Assembly (NCBI RefSeq): GCF_001870225.1
Contig: NZ_CP017675.1
Location: 1,867,791 to 1,931,790, forward strand
Direction: 5' to 3'
Length of the DNA: 64,000 nt
Source: Gloeomargarita lithophora Alchichica-D10
GTDB taxonomy: Bacteria > Cyanobacteriota > Cyanobacteriia > Gloeomargaritales > Gloeomargaritaceae
This document shows positions 7,816-16,496 of the stretch, piece after piece (positions within the stretch are counted from its first letter, which is position 1; the number at the start of each line of letters is the position of its first letter). The position numbers and the translations under genes were made by a program. The notes below the pieces were generated by a model. That model was not told where the DNA came from. It ran no database searches and saw only the letters and a list, made by a program, of their open reading frames with translations.

Positions 7816-8487
7816 TTGACCGCCATCCCCCCCAACCCGATCTCGTTTCGCCGTCAGGTGCGCCAACTGGAGCAAAATGTTCTGCGGATGGGGGCATTGG
7901 TGGAGCATTCCTTTCGCCTCTCCCATCAAGCCCTGTTTGGCCGCAACCTGGGTGCCGCCGAAGAAATTCCCCTGATGGATCAACAAATTGACCGTTTTTA
8001 CCGCCAGATTGAGGTGGATTGTCTGCGGATGATGACCCTGCCCCCGGTGGAGGCGCAGGATATGCGGATGTTGGGGGCGTTTATGCAGTTGGTGCGGGAT
8101 TTGGAACGCATTGGCGACTACGCCGAAGATTTAGGGGAAATTGCCATTCGTCTGTTTCCCTACCCCGGCCATGCCTGTATGAATGATATACAAATGATGT
8201 CCAATCATTCCCAGCGGATGTTGGCGACCAGTTTGGTGGCTCTGGCGGATTTGGATGCCACGGTCGGCAAACACATCAAGGAAATGGATGAGGTGGTGGA
8301 TGAACTGTACGCCAAGGTGTACCGGCAGTTGGCGGAAACGCCCCTACAGGATTTGACCCCCCAGCCCCAGTCCCGTCTGGAACCCTATCTTTTGCTGGCC
8401 TTGGCGATTCGCCATTTGGAACGGATGGCCGACCATGCCACCAACATCGGCCAACGGGTGGCGTTTATCATCACCGGCCAGCGGTGA
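7816..8487 (+). CDS. phoU: phosphate signalling protein PhoU
   Basis: PhoU links the Pst transporter to the PhoR/PhoB (SphS/SphR) system and dampens Pho signalling when phosphate is plentiful. The 223-aa protein has the double PhoU helical bundle: FRRQVRQLEQNVLRMGALVE at the start, the metal-binding-like ERIGDYAEDLGEI near residue 100 and the second-repeat ERMADHATNIGQRV near 205. The start is TTG at 7816, chosen because the N-terminal helix aligns with the family from there; no clear ribosome site is seen. pstB lies ~9 kb away rather than adjacent. Confidence 0.92.
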   Translation: MTAIPPNPISFRRQVRQLEQNVLRMGALVEHSFRLSHQALFGRNLGAAEEIPLMDQQIDRFYRQIEVDCLRMMTLPPVEAQDMRMLGAFMQLVRDLERIGDYAEDLGEIAIRLFPYPGHACMNDIQMMSNHSQRMLATSLVALADLDATVGKHIKEMDEVVDELYAKVYRQLAETPLQDLTPQPQSRLEPYLLLALAIRHLERMADHATNIGQRVAFIITGQR

Positions 8488-8488
8488 A

Positions 8489-9301
8489 CTACCCCAAGGC
8501 AAGGGTCTGCATCAGCCAAAAACCCTGAAGATTTTCGGCGTGTGGGTCGGTTTGAATTGCTAAAAAATGCACCCCCTGCGCCTGGGTCTGGGCGGTCTGA
8601 AACCCCACCGCTTGCGAATTGCGAGGCGTAAATAACCACCGCTCCCCAATCCCCGTTTCTAAAATCACCCGTTCCCCCTCCACCTCAAATCCGGCCAACT
8701 CCCAACCACTCATCCAGGCGGCTAGGGCTTGCGCTCTGGGCGAATAGATAATTAACCCAGGGATAACGGTATCATTAGCCAGGTCAATGTATTGCCAAGG
8801 TAATAATTCCCCAAAGTCCGCCCAATCCGCCCCCTCCTGGCGAATTTGCCCCCACAGTAAATTTGCCCAAGCCCATTGTTGTCCCCGCAGGGCTTCCGGC
8901 AGGGGCTGGGGAGGAGATGATCCCTCCACCGGCGGGGGAGCGGCCAAGGGCTGAAATCCCGGCAGTTGACTATACACCGTTAGCCAGCGTTGGTTGAGCC
9001 AGTGCGCCAATGCCACCACCCGGCGGCTGGGCAGTACCGTCACCTGCAACCCCTCACAGGCGCGGGTGAGCATGGGCAACATGGGGGTACGAAACGCCCG
9101 CAGGTGGGTAATGCCATTGTCCCGCACCCAAGGAGCCAGGGTATCCCGCAACCATTGGCTATTTACCTGGTCGGGGGGGCAATTTTGGGCGATACAGTCC
9201 TCTGCCTGGGGGTTGCACAGCAGGAGTTCCCAAAGTTTTTTGCCCTGGTCATCCACCACCGGGCGGGCATAAAAATCCACCTCCCAAATCACCCGTGCCA
9301 T
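8489..9301 (-). CDS. Tab2/Atab2-family RNA-binding protein (DUF1092)
   Basis: The start at MARVIWEVDFYARP (ATG at 9299-9301) matches the Tab2 family N-terminus; the open frame continues to 9436, but those 45 residues are not family-like and would overlap glgP. The 270-aa product has WEVDFYARPVVDDQGKKLWE and LLPWQYIDLAND near residue 180, as in Tab2. In algae and plants Tab2 proteins promote translation of photosystem I mRNA and PSI/PSII assembly; a similar RNA-linked role is inferred here. The gap to glgP upstream is 5 bp, so the two are probably co-transcribed. Confidence 0.85.
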   Translation of the reverse strand: MARVIWEVDFYARPVVDDQGKKLWELLLCNPQAEDCIAQNCPPDQVNSQWLRDTLAPWVRDNGITHLRAFRTPMLPMLTRACEGLQVTVLPSRRVVALAHWLNQRWLTVYSQLPGFQPLAAPPPVEGSSPPQPLPEALRGQQWAWANLLWGQIRQEGADWADFGELLPWQYIDLANDTVIPGLIIYSPRAQALAAWMSGWELAGFEVEGERVILETGIGERWLFTPRNSQAVGFQTAQTQAQGVHFLAIQTDPHAENLQGFWLMQTLALG

Positions 9302-9306
9302 GCCCC

Positions 9307-11472
9307 CTAACCTTTGCCACTCAAGGCCAGTTCCGGGCTGGGGGCATAGATGTGGTTGATATAATCCTGCACCATGCGGGCGGTGTTGAACCGGGGGATA
9401 TTGGTGCGAATGGAAGCCTTCATCCGTTGTAACCATTGCCGGGGCAAGCCTTCCCCATCCCGGTCGTAGTACATGGGGATGATCTCATTTTCCAGCAGGC
9501 GGTACAGGGACTCGCTGTCCAATTGATCCTGGAGTTCTTGATTGCTCGTGTGCAGGTCTTCTCCAATCGCCCAGCCATTCACCCCGGCCTGGTAGCCCTC
9601 GCACCACCAACCGTCTAAAACGCTGAAATTGATCCCGCCGTTGAAACAGACCTTTTGGCCGCTGGTGCCGGAAGCCTCCAGGGGACGACGGGGATTATTC
9701 AGCCACAAATCCACCCCCTGCACCAACGCCCGCGCCGTGTGCATATCGTAATCTTCAATAAAAGCCACCCGTGGTTGGATGTCCGGGTCACGACACCATT
9801 CCATCAGGCGTTGGATAATCCGTTTACCCTCCTCATCGGCGGGGTGGGCTTTCCCGGCAAAAATCAACTGCACTGGCCGTTCCGAGTGGGTCAGCAACCG
9901 CTTCGCCCGTTCCGGGTCACGGATGATCAAATGCCCCCGCTTGTAGGGGCTAAACCGGCGGGCAAAGCCAATGGTCAGCACCTGCGGGTCAAGCCAACGG
10001 GCAATCGCCTCTAGTTGCTCCGGGGTCTCCCCCCGCTGTTCCCGGCTGGTAAATAAATGGCTACGGGTATAGCTAATCAAGCGTTGTTTCAGGGTTTGGT
10101 GCCGCTGCCACAGTTCCCGGTCAGGAATCTGGCTCACCCGCACCCACAGTTCCGGGTCGGGCAGGTGGGTTTCCCACTCAGGATGGACGTAAGTACGAAA
10201 TAATTCACTCACCAAGGGAGCCGTCCAAGTCTGGGCATGAACCCCGTTGGTAATCGCCCCAATCGGCACCTGCGCCACCGGCTGGTCGGGATAGAGAATT
10301 GACCACATCTGCCGGGACACCTCCCCGTGCAATTGACTCACCCCGTTGGCCGCCCGGGTCAACCGCAGAGCCAGCACCGTCATATTAAACGGCTCCCAGG
10401 GGTCGCCCAAGCGCCGGGCACCCAGGGCCAGAAACTGCTCCCGCGACAGATGCAACTGCGGCCAATAGCTGGCAAAAAACGAATCCATCAAATCCGGCGA
10501 AAAAGCATCATGCCCCGCCGGTACCGGGGTATGGGTGGTAAACACGCATTTCTGCCGCACCTGCCCTTCCACCCCATAAAACGACTGCCCCGTGCGTGCC
10601 ATTTCCCCCCTCGCCACCTCCAGCAAGGCAAAGGCCGCATGACCCTCATTCAGGTGATACACCCCCGGCTCCAGCCCCAGGGTTTGCAACAAACGCACCC
10701 CGCCGATTCCCAACAAAACCTCTTGGGCAATCCGGGTTTCCTGATTCCCCCCGTACAAATGGCCGGTCAACCAGCGGTCAATCGGGTCATTCTCCGCTAC
10801 ATCCGAATCCATCAGGTATAAATCCGTGCGTCCCACCCGCACCCGCCAAATCTGTGCCACCACCTGTCGCCCCCGAATCTCCACCGTCAAGGTCAGGGGT
10901 TCCCCGGTCGGGGAGCGCATTAGTTCTAGGGGCAGGTCGCTAAATTGATTGTCAATGTAATAATCTTCCTGCCAACCCTGGCGATTCAACCGTTGGCGAA
11001 AATAACCCTGCCGGTACAAAAGTCCCACCCCCACCAGCGGCAAAGCCAAATCCGAAGCCGACTTGAGGTGATCCCCCGCCAAAATCCCCAACCCCCCCGA
11101 ATAAATCGGTAGGGACTCGTGCAAACCAAATTCCGCACAAAAATAAGCCACCGGTCGCTCCGGGCTAATCTGGGGAGCCAAGGGACAATCCTGGAACTGC
11201 ATATACTGCCGAAACCGCACCATCAACGTTTGTACCATCTGCACATAGTCCGGGTCGGTCGCCACCGCATCCAACCGCTCCCGGCTCACCTTTTGCAAAA
11301 ACAGCACCGGGTTGTGATGACAGGCTTCCCAGAGTTGATGGTCAATAGTATTAAACAAGCGCAACTGCTGTCCCGACCACGTCCACCAATAGTTAAAAGA
11401 CAAGGGAGCCAATGGCTTCAGCCCCTGGGGTAAACGGTCTTGCAGAGTCAAGATCGGATCAAAATATGGCAT
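9307..11472 (-). CDS. glgP: alpha-glucan (glycogen) phosphorylase
   Basis: This enzyme releases glucose-1-phosphate from glycogen. The 721-aa protein is of the shorter alpha-glucan phosphorylase type: N-terminal LSFNYWWTWSGQQLRLF, then AYFCAEFGLHESLPIYSGGLG, LAGDHLKSASDL and VGVGLLYRQGYF. The C-terminal region contains FARRFSPYKRGHL and the PLP-site-like EASGTSGQKVCFNGG. The ATG at 11470-11472 (MPYFDPIL) is preferred over a start five codons upstream. It is followed after 5 bp by the Tab2-like gene. Glycogen breakdown in the dark is the expected role. Confidence 0.92.
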   Translation of the reverse strand: MPYFDPILTLQDRLPQGLKPLAPLSFNYWWTWSGQQLRLFNTIDHQLWEACHHNPVLFLQKVSRERLDAVATDPDYVQMVQTLMVRFRQYMQFQDCPLAPQISPERPVAYFCAEFGLHESLPIYSGGLGILAGDHLKSASDLALPLVGVGLLYRQGYFRQRLNRQGWQEDYYIDNQFSDLPLELMRSPTGEPLTLTVEIRGRQVVAQIWRVRVGRTDLYLMDSDVAENDPIDRWLTGHLYGGNQETRIAQEVLLGIGGVRLLQTLGLEPGVYHLNEGHAAFALLEVARGEMARTGQSFYGVEGQVRQKCVFTTHTPVPAGHDAFSPDLMDSFFASYWPQLHLSREQFLALGARRLGDPWEPFNMTVLALRLTRAANGVSQLHGEVSRQMWSILYPDQPVAQVPIGAITNGVHAQTWTAPLVSELFRTYVHPEWETHLPDPELWVRVSQIPDRELWQRHQTLKQRLISYTRSHLFTSREQRGETPEQLEAIARWLDPQVLTIGFARRFSPYKRGHLIIRDPERAKRLLTHSERPVQLIFAGKAHPADEEGKRIIQRLMEWCRDPDIQPRVAFIEDYDMHTARALVQGVDLWLNNPRRPLEASGTSGQKVCFNGGINFSVLDGWWCEGYQAGVNGWAIGEDLHTSNQELQDQLDSESLYRLLENEIIPMYYDRDGEGLPRQWLQRMKASIRTNIPRFNTARMVQDYINHIYAPSPELALSGKG

Positions 11473-11548
11473 GGCTAACCCATCCAATGGACACAGAAAT
11501 CACTTCCATTGTGCCACCAATGGGTCAGCCGTTCCCCTGCTTGCGCCT

Positions 11549-12604
11549 TTAAGCCCAGCCCGCCCGGTCGGTAATTTTCAAGGCCAGGGCATTGTTGCGC
11601 CCAAACACACTGGCATTGATGGTGTCCGACTTGAACGTGCCAAAACCCGCCAAGATGGGATCAATCGCCACCCCCGCCACCACCGGGTATTCATTATTCC
11701 CCAGTGCCAGGGTCTCTTGAGCCTCGCGGGTGGCCAGAAACTCCAGGAACCGCTGGCCATTGCGGGCGTTGGGAGCGGTTTTGATCAGCCCCGCGCCGCT
11801 AATATTCACATGGGTACCCCAGGAGTTTTGATTGGGGAAAATAATGCCGATCTTCTGCCCCGCCGCCTTGTCCTCCGGCTTGGGAGATTTTAGCAGGCGA
11901 ATCAAATAATAGGTATTACTAATCGCCAGACTGCCCGCCCCCGCTGCCGCCGCCCGGATTTGATCCGTATCCCCCCCCTTGGGCGGTCGGGCTAAATTCT
12001 GCGCCAACCCCTGCGCCCACCGCTCCGTGCGCCCTTCACCGATATGGCGAATAAAAGCCCCCACCAGAGACTGGTTGTACACATTCCGGGAAGTGCGCAC
12101 TAGCACCTGACCCCGCCATTTGCCGTCAGCCAACTCCTCGTAGGTGGAAATTTCATTCGGTTTCACCCGGTCTTTGTTGTACATGATCACCCGCGCCCTG
12201 CGGGTAAAACCGAACCAGTGATTCCCCGGTTCCCGCACCGAGCTAGGGATAGATTGGGTCAAAATCGGTGAATTGACCGGCTGAAAAATCCCCGCCTCCT
12301 GGGCACGCCACAACCGCCCCGCATCCACCGTAAACAGAATATCCGCCGGGGCATTGCTCCCTTCGCTCTTGATCCGTTCAATCAATTGGTCGTCGTTGGC
12401 CTCCAGCACATTCACCCGAATCCCCGTGGATTGCGTAAATTTCTGGAAAAGCACCTTGTCACTATCGTAATGCCGAGATGAGTACACATTGACCACGCCC
12501 GTCTGGGCAAAAACCGGCTTGTAGGCCGTAAAACGACCCACCGTAACCACACTGACCAGGGAGGTACCCCCCAACAAAAGCGAACGCCGTGAAAGATTGC
12601 TCAT
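11549..12604 (-). CDS. futA: Fe(III) ABC transporter substrate-binding protein, FutA/IdiA type
   Basis: This 351-aa periplasmic binding protein begins with a twin-arginine signal (SRRSLLLGG at residues 5-13, hydrophobic stretch to ~22, cleavage likely after VFAQ). The mature part starts GVVNVYSSRHYDSDKVL, with the iron-ligating Tyr/His type residues of FutA. LFTVDAGRLWRAQEAGIF and the double-Tyr region near NTYYLIRLL are also family features. FutA delivers ferric iron to FutBC, and the IdiA type also protects photosystem II. Genes for FutB and FutC are not adjacent. The upstream region may hold an operator (12657-12671). Confidence 0.9.
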   Translation of the reverse strand: MSNLSRRSLLLGGTSLVSVVTVGRFTAYKPVFAQTGVVNVYSSRHYDSDKVLFQKFTQSTGIRVNVLEANDDQLIERIKSEGSNAPADILFTVDAGRLWRAQEAGIFQPVNSPILTQSIPSSVREPGNHWFGFTRRARVIMYNKDRVKPNEISTYEELADGKWRGQVLVRTSRNVYNQSLVGAFIRHIGEGRTERWAQGLAQNLARPPKGGDTDQIRAAAAGAGSLAISNTYYLIRLLKSPKPEDKAAGQKIGIIFPNQNSWGTHVNISGAGLIKTAPNARNGQRFLEFLATREAQETLALGNNEYPVVAGVAIDPILAGFGTFKSDTINASVFGRNNALALKITDRAGWA

Positions 12605-12656
12605 GGCTGAAAACCGTTCCTAAACATATTTTTGCATATACTATTCTATAGCTAAA

Positions 12657-12671
12657 TGCAACTTAATTGCA
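12657..12671. promoter_or_regulatory. inverted repeat upstream of futA
   Basis: TGCAA (12657-12661) and TTGCA (12667-12671) are separated by CTTAA. The site lies 53 bp upstream of the futA start on the other strand, a position where a Fur-type operator would be useful. It is not a clear Fur box, and it adjoins a repeat-like terminus. Confidence 0.25.
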
Positions 12672-12791
12672 ATAAGTCACGCCGAATTTTTGGCGATTGT
12701 CAGATTTTTGCGATTTTCAGACCCCAAAAGGCTGTCCCAGTAGAAACCCGGTATTTAACTAGGAGTAGGGGCACTGGACTTTTTATCAGCA

Positions 12792-12896
12792 AGACACCTC
12801 TAAAAATAGGTCGCCGGGGCACCACCCCCGTCCCTCAGTAATACCAACATGCCAGCGAGACAACTTTCTGCTGGTACAAATAAATACAGGTGTCCC
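12792..12896. repeat. complete MITE-like repeat, GGACAC type (~105 bp)
   Basis: The left end GACACCTCTAAAAATAGG runs into the core GGTCGCCGGGGCACCACC. The CCAGCGAGACAACTTTCTGC motif follows, and the right end is AATACAGGTGTCC. The ends are inverted complements over about 10 bp with small mismatches. No open frame is present. It is the best short full-length copy in the window. Confidence 0.75.
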
Positions 12897-12957
12897 GTGC
12901 CAATTATGCGGGGCAACCTTTACGTTAAAATCAGTCAACTGACCCAAGAGGTAACCT

Positions 12958-14388
12958 GTGACTGTTCGCGTCCGCATCGCCCCCAGCCCGACGGGAAATT
13001 TACATATTGGCACCGCCCGTACCGCCTTATTTAATTGGTTATTTGCGCGCCATCACCAGGGGGAATTTATCCTGCGAATTGAAGATACGGATCAGGAGCG
13101 TTCCCAACCAGAATTTACAGAGAATATTATTGCTGGTCTGCAATGGTTGGGTTTGCATTGGGATATTGGCCCGATTTGGCAGACCCAAAGAACCCAGCGT
13201 TATCGGGAAATTATCGAGCAATTACTCGCCCAAAAATTGGCTTACCACAGTTATGAAACCGAAGCTGAATTACAAGCCATGCGGGCACAACAAGAAGCCC
13301 AAAAACAAGCCCCCCGTTACACCAACCAGCACCGGCATTTGACCCCAGAACAAATAGCAGAATTTATCGCCCAAGGACGGCAACCCGTGATCCGTTTTCA
13401 AATTGACGATCAACGGGAAATTGTCTGGCATGATTTGGTACGGGGCGCAATGCGTTGGCGGGGGAGCGACCTGGGGGGGGATATGGTCATTGCCCGTGCT
13501 GATGGGCAACCTTTGTACAATTTTGCGGTGGTGGTGGACGATATAGATATGCAAATTTCCCATGTGATTCGCGGGGAGGATCATATTGCTAATACCGCCA
13601 AGCAAATTTTAATTTATGAAGCCTTAAATGCCCCGATTCCCGACTTTGCCCATACCCCTTTAATTCTCAATGCCGAGGGGCGCAAACTTTCTAAACGGGA
13701 TGGGGTGACTTCGATTTTTGACTTTCGGAATATGGGTTATCTCGCTGTAGCTTTAACCAATTACATGACCCTTTTGGGGTGGTCGCCCCCGGCGGGAGAA
13801 GAGTTGTTTACTTTAGCCGAGGCAGTACCATTATTTTCCCTAGAACGGGTGAACAAAGCGGGTGGCAAATTCGATTGGGATAAATTAAACTGGATCAATA
13901 GTCATTACATTCGCCAGTTATCTACCAAGGAATTGTGTGGGGAATTACTCCCTTTTTGGCAACAGGCGGGTTATGGGTTCAATCCAGAATCCGATCAGCC
14001 TTGGTTATGGCAACTTACGGAATTAATTGCCCCCAGCTTAGTTACCCTCAAGGATGGGGTGGATTTAGCCCGATTTTATATGCGTGAATTGCCGGATTAC
14101 GACCCAGAAGCCATTGCCCAACTGCAACAGATGGAGAGTCAACCCATCCTCACTGCACTCTTGGCGCAAACCAGTCCTGAAGATACCGATACCGCTAAGC
14201 AAATTGTGCAAACCACGGTGCAACAATGTGGGGTAAAAAAAGGAGCGGTGATGAAAACTTTGCGGGCGGCCTTGATGGGTTCCATGCACGGCCCGGATTT
14301 AATCCAATCCTGGTTGATTTTGCACCAACGTCGCTATGCTCAACTGCGCTTAAGTGAAGCCCTTCAGATTGCCCAAGGGAAAAATTGA
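12958..14388 (+). CDS. gltX: glutamyl-tRNA synthetase
   Basis: GltX charges tRNA-Glu; in cyanobacteria the product also feeds 5-aminolevulinate and chlorophyll synthesis. The gene starts with GTG at 12958, with AAGAGG a few bases upstream. The 476-aa class I synthetase has [15 protein letters not shown] (HIGH motif) at residues 7-20, FILRIEDTD near 38 and the KMSKS-type motif KLSKRDG near 244. The length and the C-terminal helical anticodon-binding domain are normal. It is followed by the restriction-modification genes with a clear drop in GC content. Confidence 0.96.
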   Translation: MTVRVRIAPSPTGNLHIGTARTALFNWLFARHHQGEFILRIEDTDQERSQPEFTENIIAGLQWLGLHWDIGPIWQTQRTQRYREIIEQLLAQKLAYHSYETEAELQAMRAQQEAQKQAPRYTNQHRHLTPEQIAEFIAQGRQPVIRFQIDDQREIVWHDLVRGAMRWRGSDLGGDMVIARADGQPLYNFAVVVDDIDMQISHVIRGEDHIANTAKQILIYEALNAPIPDFAHTPLILNAEGRKLSKRDGVTSIFDFRNMGYLAVALTNYMTLLGWSPPAGEELFTLAEAVPLFSLERVNKAGGKFDWDKLNWINSHYIRQLSTKELCGELLPFWQQAGYGFNPESDQPWLWQLTELIAPSLVTLKDGVDLARFYMRELPDYDPEAIAQLQQMESQPILTALLAQTSPEDTDTAKQIVQTTVQQCGVKKGAVMKTLRAALMGSMHGPDLIQSWLILHQRRYAQLRLSEALQIAQGKN

Positions 14389-14432
14389 AGCTGGATGTTA
14401 GAATCAGAGCATCATTTTGTGAGACTTTTCTC

Positions 14433-14460
14433 CCCCTGCGACCTATTTTTAGAGGTGTCC
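14433..14460. repeat. reverse-oriented left-end fragment of the GGACAC repeat
   Basis: The bases CCCCCTGCGACCTATTTTTA followed by GAGGTGTCC are the complement of the left end seen at 12792. Only the terminus and the start of the core remain. It ends two bases before the ATG of the methyltransferase, and GAGGTG (14452-14457) sits at ribosome-site distance. Confidence 0.7.
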
Positions 14461-14462
14461 TG

Positions 14463-15440
14463 ATGATGAAACTGCCTCTATTTGCTGATTCTCAATTCAT
14501 ACTTGAGGATAATTATACTCAAGATGCAGAAATGATTCTTTATCATGGAGACGCAAAAGAATTGATCAAAGAAATACCTGATGAAACCATATCCCTAGTT
14601 ATTACTTCTCCCCCTTATAATATCGGTAAAAATTATGAAAATACAACCTCAATAGATACCTATTTAGAATCTCAAACTCAGGTAATCAAAGATCTATACC
14701 GAATCCTAAAGTATGATGGAAGTGTCTGTTGGCAAGTTGGAAATTTTGTCCAAGATGGTGAAATTTATCCATTAGATATTCTATATTATCCGATTTTTAA
14801 GCGCTTAGGCTTTTACCTGAGAAATCGGATTATTTGGTATTTTGGGCATGGATTACACGCATCCAAGCGATTTTCTGGCCGCTACGAAACGATTTTATGG
14901 TTTAGTAAAACGCATCAATATAAATTCAATCTTGATCCGGTCAGGGTACCATCTAAATACCCAGGTAAGCGTCATTTTAAGGGAAATAATATCGGTAAAC
15001 CTTCGGGGAATCCTCTAGGCAAAAATCCATCCGATGTTTGGGAGTTAATGATTAAAGAATGGGATGAATCATTGTGGAATATCCCCAATGTTAAATCTAA
15101 TCATCCTGAAAAAACGATTCATCCCTGTCAGTACCCGATAGAGTTAGTAGAACGGTGCGTTTTAGCCATGACGGATGTGGGGGATTGGGTTTTTGATCCA
15201 TACGCGGGAGTTGGCAGTGCTTTAATTGCTTCTATTATTCATTCCCGTCGAGTGATGGGTAGCGAAAAAGAAGAAAAATATATTGAAATCGCCAAAGAAA
15301 GAATTAGAAACTATTGGAATGGCTCATTAAAAATTAGACCTTTAGGTAAACCCGTGCATCAACCTACCGGCAGAGAGAAGGTGGCTCAAGTTCCAGATGA
15401 ATGGCAAGCTAATTCTCAAATAAAACTTATAGATGAGTGA
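14463..15440 (+). CDS. type II DNA methyltransferase, beta class (N4-cytosine or N6-adenine)
   Basis: This SAM-dependent DNA methyltransferase has 325 aa from the ATG at 14463; the frame is open to 14385, but those residues come from the repeat. The catalytic motif TSPPY lies at residues 48-52 and the SAM-binding motif FDPYAGVGSA lies C-terminal to it. The order IV before I defines the beta class, as in M.BglII. GAGGTG in the preceding repeat end sits seven bases upstream as ribosome site. It is followed 10 bp later by a BglII-like endonuclease gene, so it is the protective half of a restriction-modification pair. The gene is AT-rich relative to its neighbours, which suggests transfer. An AGATCT site lies inside it at 14690-14695. 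Confidence 0.9.
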   Translation: MMKLPLFADSQFILEDNYTQDAEMILYHGDAKELIKEIPDETISLVITSPPYNIGKNYENTTSIDTYLESQTQVIKDLYRILKYDGSVCWQVGNFVQDGEIYPLDILYYPIFKRLGFYLRNRIIWYFGHGLHASKRFSGRYETILWFSKTHQYKFNLDPVRVPSKYPGKRHFKGNNIGKPSGNPLGKNPSDVWELMIKEWDESLWNIPNVKSNHPEKTIHPCQYPIELVERCVLAMTDVGDWVFDPYAGVGSALIASIIHSRRVMGSEKEEKYIEIAKERIRNYWNGSLKIRPLGKPVHQPTGREKVAQVPDEWQANSQIKLIDE

Positions 15441-15450
15441 GTAAAAACAG

Positions 15451-16128
15451 ATGATTATTGCCGGTATGTATTCTTTTAATAATGGCCAAGAAATAATAGG
15501 TAATAATTATGCTCATGAACTTCAAGAAGTCAAGGAAGTTATCAACTTGATTGATAGTGAAAGTTGCAGGATAAAAATCAGCAAAGAAAAAACAATGCCA
15601 GGAAAGTTATTGTACCAACCCGCTAAGCTCAATAAGCTGTTTCAAAAAGCATTTACAGAAAGACAATGGCAAAAATATCGAATCGCCTGCGACTATAGCA
15701 ATCCCATCCGATTAGCGAACAGATATTCAGAAGAACCAAGTACGGGGGCGGTGCCCCTGCGACCGCTGTTCAAAATTCAATTAGGATTGCTATATTCCCA
15801 AGCGTATTATACTCCTGAATACCAGACAAGAACTCGATTTTCTAAAAGTGCATTTAGAGAAATGGATTTCATTAAAAATGAAGTCGGGGTAGAAGTCCAG
15901 TTTGGAAAATATGCTTTTATGGTCTATAATGTGTGTGCTAAGATGACTATTTTTCGTAATTTGCACGCCATTAATGTTGGCATAGAAATTGTCCCTGTCA
16001 AAGAATTTGCCGAGCAAATGTCAACGGGTGTTTCTTACTTTGAACAGTTTGTATGGGATTTGGAACATCGAGGTGTCGCCAACATTGATATTCCTGTGCC
16101 GATCTTAGGCGTTACTAAAAGCTCCTAG
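15451..16128 (+). CDS. BglII-family restriction endonuclease carrying an in-frame repeat insertion
   Basis: This is the 225-aa partner of the preceding methyltransferase. Its C-terminal half carries REMDFIKN then GVEVQFGKYAF: Asp139, Glu148 and Gln150 have the same spacing as BglII Asp84/Glu93/Gln95. Later blocks include MVYNVCAKMTIF and EQMSTGVSYFEQFVWDLEHR. The family cuts GATC-containing sites such as AGATCT. Residues ~83-115 do not belong to the family: they are encoded by a 97-bp repeat plus a duplicated TA (99 bp, 33 codons, no stop). Removing it restores DYSQAYYTPEY. The insert lies before the catalytic residues, so activity may be kept or lost. Another repeat copy begins at the stop codon. 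Confidence 0.87.
   Translation: MIIAGMYSFNNGQEIIGNNYAHELQEVKEVINLIDSESCRIKISKEKTMPGKLLYQPAKLNKLFQKAFTERQWQKYRIACDYSNPIRLANRYSEEPSTGAVPLRPLFKIQLGLLYSQAYYTPEYQTRTRFSKSAFREMDFIKNEVGVEVQFGKYAFMVYNVCAKMTIFRNLHAINVGIEIVPVKEFAEQMSTGVSYFEQFVWDLEHRGVANIDIPVPILGVTKSS
15696..15792. repeat. 97-bp TATAGCAATCC-type MITE inside the endonuclease gene
   Basis: The element runs from TAGCAATCC to GGATTGCTA and is flanked by TA on both sides (15694-15695 and 15793-15794), as expected for a TA target-site duplication. In reverse orientation it holds the shared core: AACCAAGTACGGGGGC, then GGTGCCCCTGCGACC. Its size plus TA is a multiple of three. Confidence 0.85.
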
Positions 16129-16190
16129 AACACTTCTAAAAAATAGGTCGCCGGGGCACCCCCCGTTACTGGTTCTCCTGAACATCTGTT
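16128..16190. repeat. partial MITE-like repeat after the endonuclease gene
   Basis: GAACACTTCTAAAAAATAGG followed by TCGCCGGGGCACC and the CTGGTTCTCC motif matches the left end and core of the GGACAC type. It then continues into TGAACATCTGTTTGCTA, the right-hand module seen at 54610. The endonuclease stop codon is at its left border. Confidence 0.65.
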
Positions 16191-16249
16191 TGCTACAGCG
16201 TTTTTTTAGTAGATGACATACCGACTCAATGCTAAAACACTTGTAAAAC

Positions 16250-16267
16250 AAGGGGCTTAAGCCCCTT
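16250..16267. terminator. perfect hairpin AAGGGGC-TTAA-GCCCCTT
   Basis: An 18-bp palindrome follows the restriction-modification genes with a few T after it. It could end their transcription. A similar palindrome can also mark the edge of an IS200/IS605-type element, but no transposase is present here. Confidence 0.5.
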
Positions 16268-16304
16268 TACCCGTAACCCATCAGCGTGAAAAAGGCTGTA
16301 GATC

Positions 16305-16472
16305 ATGTGGAACGATGAAATTGTCGAAGCAGTCCACCGCATCCGTGCGGAGTATGCCAAGTCCTTTAATGACGATCTGGATGCAATTTTCGCAGACTTA
16401 CGCAAAAAGGAAGCAGAACGTGGTAGAAGAATTGTGAATTTGTCACCCAAGCCCCGTTCCAGAAGCCGTTGA
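16305..16472 (+). CDS. small conserved protein, antitoxin-like (55 aa)
   Basis: The frame from ATG 16305 to TGA 16470-16472 encodes a charged helical protein beginning MWNDEIVEAVHRIRAEYA, then FNDDLDAIFADLRKKEAERG and a basic tail with KPRSRSR. I recall very similar 50-80-residue proteins scattered through cyanobacterial genomes, often next to toxin genes or near mobile DNA, which is why an antitoxin-like role is possible. No toxin gene is next to it here. AAGG lies about ten bases upstream. It lies between repeat debris and thiG. Confidence 0.6.
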   Translation: MWNDEIVEAVHRIRAEYAKSFNDDLDAIFADLRKKEAERGRRIVNLSPKPRSRSR

Positions 16473-16496
16473 AACCCAGGGGCGTGTGAAGCATGG

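Larger units (their letters stand above)
12605..12957. other. intergenic region between futA and gltX with repeat material
   Basis: There is no gene in this 353-bp stretch. It holds a TATAGCTAA motif at 12647-12655, identical to the terminus of the repeat at 48047; its partner end was not found. It also holds an inverted pair TGCAA-CTTAA-TTGCA (12657-12671) upstream of futA and a complete small repeat at 12792-12896. The remainder up to the gltX GTG is AT-rich and shows AAGAGGT before the start. Confidence 0.6.

Noticed and set aside
10327-10943. Plus-strand frames opposite glgP
   Set aside because: Low-complexity His/Pro/Gln content; they follow the codon pattern of glgP on the other strand.
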